From Leptasterias polaris (taxonomy: Eukaryota; Echinodermata; Asteroidea; Forcipulatida; Asteriidae), in the NCBI GenBank assembly GCA_037783415.1, contig JAZGTN010000046.1, positions 4,098,501 to 4,162,500 of the forward strand: DNA of 64,000 nucleotides, in the 5' to 3' direction. A model generated the notes under the pieces. The model was not told the origin of the DNA. It was given only the letters and a program-made list of their open reading frames with translations, and ran no database searches. The position numbers and the translations under genes are program-made. Numbering within the stretch: the first letter of the stretch is position 1; every line of letters begins with the position of its first letter. Shown here one piece after another: positions 10,850 through 21,999 of this stretch.

Positions 10850-12240
10850 TTCCAATGCAGAGAAAGTCAAAACAAATTCTAATAATGGTTCCATATTGTT
10901 TTTAATTATGTGGCATTAGAATGCCATCGTTGCTTTTTTTTTGTATGGTTACTCAGGGTATTTCAGAAAAAGGTTTTACGTTTTGTAACAAGAAGTTAGG
11001 CTAGAATGTACTTTGCAAGTACAACTTAACATAAAAATAACCAAAACATGTATGTGCACTAAAGGATAAAATAGCTATTCAGTTTTAAATTAATTATTTT
11101 CAATGCAAAAGATTTAATTGTGCCAACTCAGATTTTGTGATTATTTGAAAAAATTGTTATTCAGACATTTTCTGATTGTAAAGAAAGAATATTTTAATAA
11201 GTATATTTTTTGAACCTCATCATAGATATGATCATTCATATAAATATAAATTGTGGCCCTTTTTAATAGGCCAAGAGCATTATTTTAATTGTGTAATCAT
11301 TTACTGTATGTGGCTTTTAAGCAGCTTGTATTGAGCAGTATTGCCGCTTCACAATAAAGTACGCCACTAAGAGTTTGGACCAAAGAGGCATAGTTTTTCA
11401 TCGACTTTCAACGATGTTCAATCAAAACGGCATTGAATTTGACATTTTGAATGACTGAATAGTCCTCTTTGAAATGTAAAGCCTGTTGTTGAAATTCAAA
11501 GACGTCATGTTTCAAAGTTCAGGAATGAACCGAAACATCCCTGTACAAAAATGTATTGGCCCATTTTTCTCAGAATGATGTCATCAGATGTTTAGGATGT
11601 TGACAAATTTTCCCCCCGGAAGGTTACAATGGCAATTTACGTGAGGTTAGAGACTAATTATATTTTCGCCACTCGCATAAGAACTTTATCTTTATACTGG
11701 AAATTGAGTACGTCACAAAATTGAATTGAACATTTCCTTTCCTCTTAAAAATACAAGTAATTATAATAATAATAAATATGTTTGTATAACAAAAATAAAT
11801 CGGGGTGATATTTATCCAAGAGTTAGTTGCATGTTTTGTTTCAACTTTTTCTAGATCTCTTGTTCATTATTGACAACGGATACGCGTTATCACCAAAAGA
11901 AAGTGTTGCAGGCCTATGTTTTTGCGCGATTGGTGGATCTATTCGTAAAAGAGCTGCGAACATTGTCACCTTTTATTTATTTGATCAACAGCAGATTATA
12001 ATTATTTATAGTTTTAATAAAGCAGATTTGAAAATCTTGAGGATAGTGTAATCAACCATGTGACGACCATGTTATATCCCCAAGTTGTGTCTATTATGCA
12101 CGAGTGTCCAGGTAGGGATGTGGACATTATCAGCTGTTTTTTTTTTCAATGACGCTAAAGAAAAAATTACAATAATCCATCATGCGATAAAAGTATTATG
12201 GTTTGGTGAAGGTTCTAGCAGCTCAGTATATTTCTAGGCA
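10850..12240. other. Intergenic, AT-rich; half copy of the hairpin element
   Basis: No gene is seen. 11380-11750 is similar to the right half of the hairpin at 5190-5745 (shared CAGAATGATGTCATCAGATGTTT). The rest is unassigned AT-rich DNA. Confidence 0.5.
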
Positions 12241-12288
12241 AGGCGTCTAAGTGAGTGGATATTCGTGTTTCTCCAGCCAGCGTGAAAA

Positions 12289-12340
12289 ATGGAAGCTTTT
12301 GGCAAGTTGTACCTGTTTACTACTCTCGTCGTATGCACAG
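12289..12340 (+). pseudogene. Orphan first exon (signal peptide) of an sPLA2-type gene
   Basis: An ATG in the context CAGCCAGCGTGAAAA opens 17 codons of signal-peptide type (positive start, hydrophobic core, small residues near the end) followed by G|GTTAGT, the same phase-1 donor as other sPLA2 first exons here. Both the exon and its 5' leader closely match the first exons at 14624 and 32075 (minus strand). No calcium-loop or catalytic exon is seen before the next first exon at 14624, so it is a leftover or an unexpressed duplicate. It could in principle splice to a distant exon, which the sequence does not show. Confidence 0.6.
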
Positions 12341-14600
12341 GTTAGTAAGAAAACAACATTGTCTGTCCTGAGAAATTTCAGACTGTGAATCTAAATTCAG
12401 ACATGTCCATTTGGTTCTCCATATGGAGGATGGTGTAGGCCTACCCCCTAGTGTCTTCACTGTGTGCTTGGAATTCTTTGGATGATTTTAGGGGGAATAG
12501 CCTCTGCCCCACCTCGGGCATGGTATAACGATCTGTTTGGTGAAAAAAATGGCTGCTTATTTTCGCCAGATATAAAGAAATCATGCTCTTTGATCTATTG
12601 CTCTACTGGTGAGGATACTGTTCCCATCACAACCCCCTTAAATTAAATATAACCCCAGGTGGTTAAATTGCAATCATTTCAATATACGTCATGTAACCCT
12701 TAAAAATGTGGATCCTTTGGTGCTGGACATTTTTGTGAGCAATGGCTCTTACCCCTGCTGTTAATGACAAACTACATTGTGGGGAGACACTCGTACACTC
12801 CAAAAAGCTATAGAATTCAGAATATTGACCTGCTGAATAAGCTCTACCCAGTCAGTTTCCCTTGTGGTTTATTATTTGATAAAATAAATCAACTCACGTT
12901 TGTTTGTGGAATTATTATTATAAACATAATCGTGAAATGTTTGTTTGTTTTATTGATTCGTTGTTCAATTCATTATTTGTATATGAATAAAAAATGCTAA
13001 ATTTGAAAAGGACACTAGGCCTAAATTGAAAACATGACCGCACTTCAGCTTTATGTTTAGGATTGTTGGCACAGCTGAAGGTCTGTGTTAGGTTTAGGGT
13101 GATGGTGTTATTGCTTAAAAATCAGGGTCAGTTTCATGGTCTGGATCGTATAATCATAAAATAAAACCGGAACAGCATAGACCTTATGCATATGACGTCA
13201 TTTGAGTAGGGCGCCCTCACCTAGAGGTCAAAAGGAAGATGCTCATTGGCCAGTCCTGTGCGCCGCGCGTACAAATCAGCGCGTTTCCATTGTTTCATCA
13301 TCAGTTTACCTCTAAGATGGCGGCTTGGTGACGTCAATGCATAAGGTCTATTGGTTCTTCCAAAGGACAAACGTCTTATGACTAGTTTTTCTTGCTCTCT
13401 TGGCCTACTTTTTGTTCATTTTTTTTGTTTTGGTTAAATGTTTGAAATTCAGCCTTGTACTGCGATGCGAGAGTATTTTTAATAACCATTCATCTATTCT
13501 ATATATGTATCTTTCTTTAAAAAATGATATATATAAATAAATTTTCGCTGATGATAATCATTTTATCACTACAGGCCTACACAGACTTTGCCGCCGACTT
13601 TAATATAATAAGCAAACCGATATAATTATCTTCCTTCCACCATTCGTGAGCAATAAAAATATACACACCGTTTGATTTTTCATGCAGCAAAAATGTCCCC
13701 ATCATTTTTTTAAAAATCAATCTCCATCAAGTGGAAAGAAGCCTTTGGGCCTACCTGCAACATTTTGTGAAGCCTGTTTTAAAATTTACCATTCAGTAAT
13801 AAATTATTTTTTATTATCGTTTCATAGAAAGATACATAGATAGAGTATATATAAACCTTATATCGTAGCACAATGCTGAATCGCAAAAAATTGACCTAAC
13901 AATTAAAATGACCAAACAGTAGGTCAAGGGAACAAAAAATAATGCACAATTTGAACAGATGCTTGAAAAAGTTTAATGTACCTTTTTGTATACACTATAA
14001 ATGACTCCCAATGGCTTTTGTACTAATGCATTGGGATGGAAACAGTTGAACAGTTTCAACGAAGTTTTTTTAAAGAATTGTCCCGTTTGTTTGCGTTGGT
14101 ATACGAGGATGGGCTATACAGAAATGTGAACATATTTAAGTAAAAACTAATTAATCAGTAATATTTTTGTATCAGCTACAGCTAGGGTGCTAATGTGCAG
14201 GGTTAAAATACAATTTCTTTTCACAATGCCCATTATACTAAGCCAGGAAAATTCCTGGCACTGCAGTCTTTCTCGGGTAGAAATGTTTGGATGCCATTGG
14301 TCACTTTCAGAGTCGGTGTTGAAATGAGGCTTATTGTCACTTCGTGCCGACATTTAAATATTTCCATTGTTTCAACCACATCGTACACACTGGTCAGCTC
14401 ATAATATGCCATGGGATCCTAAGCTGGACCATGCCACACGTCCTAGAGAGATGTCAATCGACATGGGACAGTGGTTTGGTTAGAAGGGGCAGGACAAAAC
14501 TCTGCCAGCATCTTTCGTGTACAGGTCTTCATCCATATACGACACCCATAATGGGCCTTTGCATATACTCGACCGTTATCAGTGATTTCAGATCTGGGTG
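12341..14600. other. Intergenic; contains one short TIR element
   Basis: Apart from the MITE at 13180-13348, only AT-rich sequence with no recognised gene. No sPLA2 exon 2 or 3 signature (YGCxCG or CCxxHD) was found here in any frame I examined. Confidence 0.5.
13180..13348. mobile_element. 169-bp MITE (family T2) with TA flanks
   Basis: TIRs GACCTTATGCAT / ATGCATAAGGTC-like, bounded by TA at 13178-13179 and 13349-13350. Nearly identical to 48170-48338. It carries TGACGTCA-type motifs close to both ends and an AAGATGGCGGC motif. Relatives: 53922-54052, and degenerate copies near 21830-21985 and 52318-52390. Confidence 0.9.
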
Positions 14601-14623
14601 TTTGATCTCCAGCCAGCGTGAAA

Positions 14624-15163
14624 ATGACACCTTTGGGAAAGTTTTACCTGTTTAATTGCTACTATACTGTCGCCAGTGCAGGTTAGTCAAAATGCGTTTA
14701 TCTGTCATGATTATTCTTTCTCGTTCTTTCTCGTTCTTTCACGTTATACGTTCTTTATTGACAACGCTTGTTTTATGGAAACGTTTCGTTTATTTTGTAT
14801 TAACCAACATAATACGTGGCTTCTGTCTGCCAAGCTCGCCATTTTGGGAGTCAAATTGCACGTAAAACTATCGTATAAATGCCGGAACACCTATAAAGTG
14901 CGCACTATACTGTATAACACACGGGGACATTGACTTCCAAAATGGCGCAACCAAGATAATTGTGTTGATGACGTCACGTGAATTGGGTCAATATTCAATA
15001 GAAGTATGTTATGTTCCGTTTCTAGGTGCTGTATGTTTCTTGACGAATGTTATCTAACAGTGACAGACAGAGGGGTCTGTCCATTCGATGCGTGTGTGAC
15101 GTACGTTGTTTTATACATTTCTTCCACATGACTGCGGAGCACTGAATGCCCTCGTTACCTGTA
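14624..15163 (+). pseudogene. sPLA2 pseudogene: exon 1 and exon 3 remain, exon 2 lost
   Basis: Exon 1 (14624-14681) is a signal-peptide exon with G|GTTAGT donor and the same CAGCCAGCGTGAAAATG leader as the minus-strand gene at 32075. The following sequence already matches intron 2 of that gene (GGCTTCTGTCTGCCAAGCTC), so the calcium-loop exon has been deleted. Exon 3 (15026-15163) keeps the CC...D.CY spacing, but the catalytic His position is Leu. A 2-base deletion after a YVVLYIS stretch then causes a frameshift and TGA. Intron-3-like sequence follows to about 15290. No exon 4 was found. It cannot encode an active enzyme. Confidence 0.85.
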
Positions 15164-15289
15164 GTAAGTTAACATGCGCTATTGTTAAGAAAGGTGGTGT
15201 AAAACTTTCCCATCAAAAACTAACAGTTGTCCCAAGAGAGAACACTTGTTTTCAAACAAGACAGTTAAAAAGTAGCCTGAACATCTGAC

Positions 15290-18000
15290 GTCAGACTTCG
15301 AGGCTCGTGAATAACGCTAGATACCAGCCTGACCGAATAGTGCCAGATGTACCTTTGACCTCGCATTTATTTCATTCGTAGTGAATAAAACCATACATAA
15401 TGTTAGCCCTATATAGGACTCTTCCTCTGTGCTGTCTGTTGTATAATACGAAAGTGAATTAAAGGCCGCCAGGGCTAAGGCCTGGGCTGCTTCCCGCCAT
15501 TGTACTCCACTCACGAAATAAATGAAATAAGACATCTGGGACTTTTACCAAACAAGTTCATTTTGTCCATTCATTCAATGGATTGGGGTCACTGTGGAAT
15601 GTCACCTCATAAAAATCTTTGTCATTATGCAAATACACCGATCCATTAAGCCACGCCCATTTCTCATTGACCAATCACAACCGCGAAATCTGATCACCAT
15701 TTGAGTTTTGCGGCTGTGATTGGTCAACTCGTAATGGTTCGATCTATTAGGAGTTCTGCAGCGCTGTTTTCGAAGACTCGTTGTGGCGAATACAGGCATG
15801 GCATTTCGTGTCGCGCACTGGATGGAGACAGCAAGCATGGGCGTACCTCTCGCTCCAGCGTGGGATTTGGCTTCTCTTTTTCTGACGAACTTTACTTGTA
15901 AATGTATCAAAATTCTTACCATGGCCAACCATGTGCATTTAGAAATATTTCGGCAACAACACTGTTCGAACCAGTTGTGGTATTCTTTATCGGAGGCACG
16001 ACCAAAGGTTGGAAGTAAGTACGAAGGAGTATGATACCTGGTGCATTTTTGTCAGAATGTTCTTATTAAAAAATGCGGCAGGCCATGTTGGAAACAGAAT
16101 TCACTGTTGGGCTCTCTTGGTGCACCGTGGAGACGATAGCGGAACGAACCTCGTAGTTCTAGGAGTACTAAACCCCAATTTGAACTGTATGAGCATTAAT
16201 TATTGATTTGTGGGTTCTTTTCTCAGGTCAGAGACGGGGGAACGACAAGCGGCTGTAAGCAGTGGACCAAGACGGGGACGACGAAAGGCAGACCCGGCAT
16301 ATGCAGCCAGCATTGAGCTCCCTTCCAGCATAGCTTGATGTTTCAAGAGTTGCAAATGCAAGGTGAGGGCACACGTGCTGATACTTCTCAAAAGTACAGA
16401 CCCCTAATAAAGGGACAGGTTTTTGTTTTTTTAAATTGTTTGAGGAACAAAAATATTTTGAGGGAATGAAATAAAACAACATTTTGGTTGAATAAAATAT
16501 TATTTTGATCGAATGGAGTAGTATTTCGAGAGAACAGATTAATACTTTGAGGGAACGAAATAATTTTACTAGGCCTACATTTTTGTTTACCTTTTCAATT
16601 TTGTTTTGTTTTGCTCAGTAAAAGAGATTGCGGTCAGATGGCAGTTGAAGATCTATGGATATGTGGTATGTGGACGTACGCTGGAGGTCGCCAAAGGACC
16701 AAGGTAAGGAGAACTTTGCCGTATATTCGACCTCCACTTTTCAAGTTCGCTTTTGCGATTGACCTAGCATTGATAAAACATATTGACTTTATTTACTTTA
16801 ATCTTTTGCTCTCTCGAGCGACTGATGGTCAAATACAACCTAAGGTTTGCGGAAACACAACGTACCCTTTTAAAGGTTTCTTTATATAGCCTAATACGAC
16901 TTTTACTGCCGTACAATGGAAAACTAAGTAATTTTGTGCACAAGATGATGAAACTATCTCTTATGGAATAGTGATTGTTCTGAAAAGAATAAGTTGATAA
17001 AAATAAGTTGCAGGTTCAAATCCCGCTCTTGAACAAAAAAAAACAATGAAAAGTTAGATTTGATAGTGCAATAGTGGAGGTTGGATAACGCTAGTTGTCC
17101 TGCAAGATAAAGATAAGAGTGTGAAGTCTGCGAAAGGTAAGAGAAGATCTAACCCGTTCTCTTGCAGAGTCCCTCCCACTTTTAACGCCCCACCCCTTCA
17201 ATGTTCGTCGATCTTGTTGATGTTGTCCTTGCACAGTTTTCAGGATGACTTCACTCTTTCTTGGTATTTCTTGATTGGCATATTGGTCGAAGCCAGTGAT
17301 GCTTTTTAATTAGGAGACTAGTCTTACTGGAAATTTCTATCAGGGCTGATACTTCAAGTCGTCAGTTGTCATGTTTATTTATAATTGTCATAATTTTATA
17401 TTATTTCAAATAGCGCAACATTTATTAAGGAATAGTACAAAATAGTACTAAAACTTCATTCATACAAATTTTTTAAAATAATAAATTAAAGAAAATTCTT
17501 ACTTTTTTGAAGATAACTAAATATTAGTATAATATGAGAGTAATACAAATTAAAAAGTAGATTCTGCACTTTCCTCATCTGTGCTTTGTAATGTGGGTAC
17601 AAAACCCACCATCATAAGTGTACATGAGGCACTCATGCAGTCAAATATTCCAGTCCAATCACCATTTATTTGATGATTAATGTTTGATTTAGGAGTTTTA
17701 CATAAATGATTTAGACAAGCTAAATTAATATGTAAATATTCCTAATATCAGCATTACATCATTGTAAATGTATAGCTACTTTTAACTTGAGCATAACAAA
17801 CCTTGTGTTAGAAGAAATCTAATATAACATTTAGTCACATTATTCCTGTCCACCGCTCCAATCTGCATTCATTTTATGATCAATAGTTGATTTAGGATTG
17901 TTAAATAGATAATTTAGATAAGCTAAATTAATATTTACATATTCCTAATATCAGCATTGCATCTATTTTGAATGTAGACATTTTAAACTGGGCATGAATA
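15290..18000. other. Intergenic region with short repeats, no supported gene
   Basis: 15285-15365 shares a repeat with 52395-52500 (ACTTCGAGGCTCGTGAATAACG, GCCAGATGT). 15650-15740 is an imperfect inverted repeat around CCAATCACA / TGTGATTGG, i.e. two facing CCAAT-box-like motifs. 17000-17035 is a SINE D fragment. 17640-17790 and 17850-17980 are diverged copies of one unit (AAGCTAAATTAATATxTAxATATTCC). Possible exon-like blocks at 16235-16330 and 16620-16703, with AG and GT edges, show no domain I can name. Confidence 0.45.
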
Positions 18001-18639
18001 ACATAAAAAAAAAAAAAAAAAAGGATTAAACAATTTCAAAAAACATAGCTGTTGAAATAAAAGTAAAAGGGGGAAGAATCTGGTAGAAAACTGAAATGCA
18101 AATCTGTTTGTATTAAAACTTAGGGGTTGCAAATAACTTGCTTAATTGTGAGCGCTGCGAGAAAAAAAAAGGAACAAATGAACATGATAAGAAAGAAAAC
18201 AAAGGCTGAAAAGGACAAAAGAGAACTAAAAGGAGAGGAAGAGAGCAGATCATCCATGAAGGAAATTGTGCCTGTCGCCTGGGTTTGTATGAATGGTAAG
18301 ACAGTAAAGGCCTAGAGTATTAAAGTGTCGGCCTAGAGATAAGACTAACTCTCTACCTTTCAGCAGGTTTACTGGCAATAGGTAAAGTATATTGTGTGAC
18401 TGCATGGTGTAGTGCTTAGTCTTGATTCAAAGATGCTCAGTCTCATTTCCTTTGCAGTGACACAATACATGTTTTCACATTAAAAAAGCAAACCTACAAG
18501 AACAAAACATATGGTCTTGAATCAAAACTAAGAACTATGAAGACTCTCCCTTTGATGTCCTAGGAGTGACTGGAGGATGAGGTGAAAGGTTAAGTATTAA
18601 GGTAAGTCTGAAAGATAACCTTTCCCCAACAGCTTCTAA

Positions 18640-19262
18640 CATTTTTTTCCCGCAGCAACTTACATTTTTCCCACAGCGTCTAACGTTTTTTTCCACAGCG
18701 TCTAACGTTTTTTTTCCACAGCGTCTAACGTTTTTTTTCCACAGCGTCTAACGTTTTATTTTCCACAGCGTCTAACTTTTTTTTTTCACAGCGTCTAACG
18801 TTTTTTTTTCCACAGCGTCTAACGTTTTTTCCCACAGCGTCTAACGTTTTTTTTCCACAGCGTCTAACGTTTTTTTTCCACAGCGTCTAACGTTTTTTTT
18901 CCACAGCGTCTAACGTTTTATTTTTCACAGCGTCTAACGTTTTTTTTTCCACAGCGTCTAACGTTTTTTTTTCCACAGCGTCTAACGTTTTTTTTCCCAC
19001 AGCGTCTAACGTTTTTTTTCCCACAGCGTCTAACGTTTTTTTTCCCACAGCGTCTAACGTTTTTTTTCCCACAGCGTCTAACGTTTTTTTTCCCACAGCG
19101 TCTAACGTTTTTTTTCCCACAGCGTCTAACGTTTTTTTTCCCACAGCGTCTAACGTTTTTTTTCCCACAGCGTCTAACGTTTTTTTTCCCACAGCGTCTA
19201 ACGTTTTTTTTCCCACAGCGTCTAACGTTTTTTTTTCCACAGCGTCTAACGTTTTTTCTCCT
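18640..19262. repeat. 24-bp minisatellite, 25 copies, each resembling a 3' splice site
   Basis: The unit is TCTAACG, seven to nine T, CC(C)ACAG, CG; the core CAGCGTCTAAC occurs 25 times, with some T-run length variation. On the plus strand each unit has a branch-point-like CTAAC, a polypyrimidine tract and CAG. Because the unit is a multiple of three, the minus strand is open in two frames (117 and 149 codons) giving only monotonous peptides. I consider these frames artefacts of the repeat. Confidence 0.95.
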
Positions 19263-19779
19263 CGCAGGCTTTAACCCTGTTTTTGTTTTCCACAGTCTGT
19301 ACAACTTGTTATTGCAAACATGGATGTTGTGGCAAGCAGTTGTGCAGTAATGGCAGCTCTGGGACACCGTAGATGAAATTGGTTTGGTAAAGTATTGAGG
19401 TTTTCCCAGGTAATGTGTACGGTGAACCTGACTTTGCCAATTTGATGTGACCCCAAAATGCTAACCTTTTTAGATATTTTTTCTTCCAAAGAGCAGGTCA
19501 TATTTACCTGTGTGCTGAAATCCTTACTGAGCTGAGATGATGCTACCAGCAAGGCATGTGGTCATGAAAAAACAGTTGGTAATGTATCTGGTTAAGTTTC
19601 AAGTTACCTACAAATGGGACAACCAAATCAAAAAATGTTGAAGACTGTGAACAAACATCAACATCATTTTACTGATAACTTTGGAAGGAAAATTAAACAT
19701 GCATCAACAAATCAGATTTTGAGTAAATTGGTAAAGACAGTTGACTCTACAACAGCAAGCATGAATGACCAGTCAAACA

Positions 19780-20730
19780 CTTAAGAATCGGTTAACTTGC
19801 ATTACAAGAAAAGTGTTTGTACAATCCAAACTATTTAATTAATCTTTCTGAAACAATGGAAGTAGGCTCTTCTTAGATAAGTTTGTCTGTGCCAGATAGA
19901 TGTTCATACTCATTTGAGCAGTCTGTTGTGGAGTGGTGACTACAACTGGACCTGTTTGGATGAGCTTCGTTGGAGGGTACATGACAGGGAGTGACGACTA
20001 CAACTGGACCTGTTTGATGAGCATTGTTAGAGGATTCGGGGAGTGTTCAACCGGACCTGTTTGGATGAGCACTGAGGTGCAAAGAGTCTACAACAGACCG
20101 CTTGTTAAGTTTTGTCAAAACAGCACATTCTCGGACTTGTCTTCGAAGAGAAGTTTCACTCCCAAATTTGGCAAAGGAGTTAGTATTTCAGAATAAGCAC
20201 CTTTGTAGGTTTTAAATCTTTGATTTAAAAAAAAATAATTTTGTCATCCTATAGTTTGCAATAAACACACCATACAACAAATGGTGAAAAACTTCCATCA
20301 AAACCGGACGTCAATACTTTTTTCTTTTTTTTAAGTTGATGCAAAACAACTTAGGAATCAGTTAACTTGCTTTTAAAAACTGTGTTTTTTACAATCCAAA
20401 CAAACTGAAATCCTCCCTGAAACAATCTGAGTCGGCATTTCTTGCAATTTTTCATAAAGATAAAATTGTCTGTACTGTTTGTTCTCCTCAGTTGAGCATT
20501 CTCTTGTGGAGTGGTCCTGTTTGGATAAGCATCTTTGGAGGATGGTGTCTACAATGGGACCTGTTTGGTAAGCATCGTTGGAGGATACATGTCGACAACA
20601 GACCACTTGGTAAGTTTGAAGAAAAATAACTCGTTCTAAAACTTATCTTTGAAGAGAAGGTTCTTCCCTTAAATTTTGCAAAGGAGTGAATTTTTCAGAA
20701 TTAGCATCTTTGATGGTTTCAAATCATCGA
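19780..20730. repeat. Two diverged direct copies of a ~560-bp unit with inner repeats
   Basis: 19780-20230 and 20345-20730 align through AATCxGTTAACTTGC, TACAATCCAAAC, CTGAAACAAT and ACAACAGACCxCTTG. Inside each, ACTGGACCTGTTTGGATGAGC recurs two to four times. No convincing coding frame. Confidence 0.6.
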
Positions 20731-21009
20731 TCTGAAAGAATGTTTGTGTCCATCCTTTAGTGATGGTGAAAAACTTCTTTTAAAACAGGAGTTAAAGATT
20801 TTGTCGGAGAAAACATTTTTTTTAAACAACAAACAAAAACCTGGAATATTAGAACATGTTGTGTGTGCAATCAATGAGTTGAAGAACTGATTAAAGCTGG
20901 AAGAGAATGTTGTGCACAGGATAGCATTTGGACTTAAATATTCCTCAGGAAAATTGATACTTTCGTTTATCAAAATTAAATTTCGAAAATCGATTATTTT
21001 GTACCACAG

Positions 21010-21480
21010 ATTGAGATGTTGACCTAGTAGTCTTGAGGCTATTCAAATCTTTTTGGACTGTGTGCAACCAGCCGAGGAAGGACTGTAGCACTCCTAGCCA
21101 GCTGACTCACCGATACAAGTTCAACTGTTGAAGTGACGTCAGAATGTTGAGGCTAACTATCGCTAATTGGACTGTGCACCTTTAGCTGAAGAAGGGCTGT
21201 GTCAGAGGCTGTCCGACTCTTCACTTCAATTTCAACCGTTCAAGTGACATAATGATATTAGGCTATAAGCCAACACGTTGTGGACTGTGAGACACCACCT
21301 GAAGGACTGTCAAGTCTAGCTAAATATTCTCCACTACAAGTTCACTGTTGATGCTACCATTGTAACCAACACTTTTTGGACTGTCGGCAACTGAAGAAAG
21401 ACTGTCAAGTCTAGCCAGATGATTTCCCACATTTTCTTCTGAAACAAGTTGAACTTTGACAGCACCTTACTTCTTGAGGA
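21010..21480. repeat. Degenerate tandem array, about four units of 110-130 bp
   Basis: Recurring blocks: TTxGGACTGTG, CTGAAGAAGG(G)CTGT, CAAGTCTAGCxA and ACAAGTTCAACTGTTGA. Units are strongly diverged. No ORF or RNA structure recognised. Confidence 0.55.
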
Positions 21481-21493
21481 GAGGACTGTCTTA

Positions 21494-21618
21494 GGCTGTG
21501 TCTGAACTTGTGGCTGCAGCTAACGCTATAGACCTCACGAATGTATACTTTAAAATGCAAGTTCATGTGATGATCAAGCTGCATCTGCATACAGCCACTA
21601 GTTCAGATACAGCCTTAG
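21494..21618. mobile_element. ~125-bp MITE with TIR GGCTGTGTCTGAAC
   Basis: The left end GGCTGTGTCTGAACTTGTGG is mirrored by the right end CCACTAGTTCAGATACAGCC. A similar end (ATTCAGACACAGGCC) lies next to the minisatellite at 58.4 kb. Confidence 0.65.
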
Positions 21619-21999
21619 TTTATATTGTTTACTCAACAGGCTTTTCTGAATCCAAACTCCAATACCATTGTACAATGAAGCTCAGTACTCGCATCAGTTG
21701 GTTTGATCAAATTGGTACACCCGTCCTCATGTCAAGCATTGTTTTGGTACATCATGGAAAATTAAATTCAGTAAATTCAAGTACAAAACCCATTGGATTT
21801 TTATGTTGTCTGAGTAGTTTATAGGAATAGATCTTATACATGATATAACATCAATTGAATGAGGGCGCCTTTGGCCTATCTGTGAACCATGTGTAGATGC
21901 ACATATCCATTTTGCTTTTGTGTTTCCGTTATTTTTCCTCAAAGATGGTGGCGTCAATGAATGCACAAGGCCCATACCACTCTAAAGTAAAAAATATTT

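Noticed and set aside
12464..13000. Exons 2-4 for the orphan first exon at 12289
   Set aside because: No calcium-loop or CCxxHD pattern in any frame inspected.
15650..15740. Bidirectional promoter from two facing CCAAT boxes
   Set aside because: The motifs are part of an inverted repeat and no gene starts on either side.
15783..15905. Reverse transcriptase remnant (MGVPLAPAWDLASLFLTNF resembles the MGxPLxP RT motif)
   Set aside because: Only one short motif with an odd insertion, and no neighbouring RT blocks; could be chance.
16235..16703. Fourth exon of the sPLA2 pseudogene
   Set aside because: Exon-like edges exist, but the translated pieces lack the CxCDxxxxxCF pattern.
18640..19262. 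CRISPR array
   Set aside because: The units are contiguous without variable spacers, and the DNA is clearly eukaryotic.
18887..19367. Protein with KTLDAVGK repeats (117 and 149 codons, minus strand)
   Set aside because: The frames come from a 24-bp tandem repeat, multiple of three; T-run length changes break them and there is no other coding sign.
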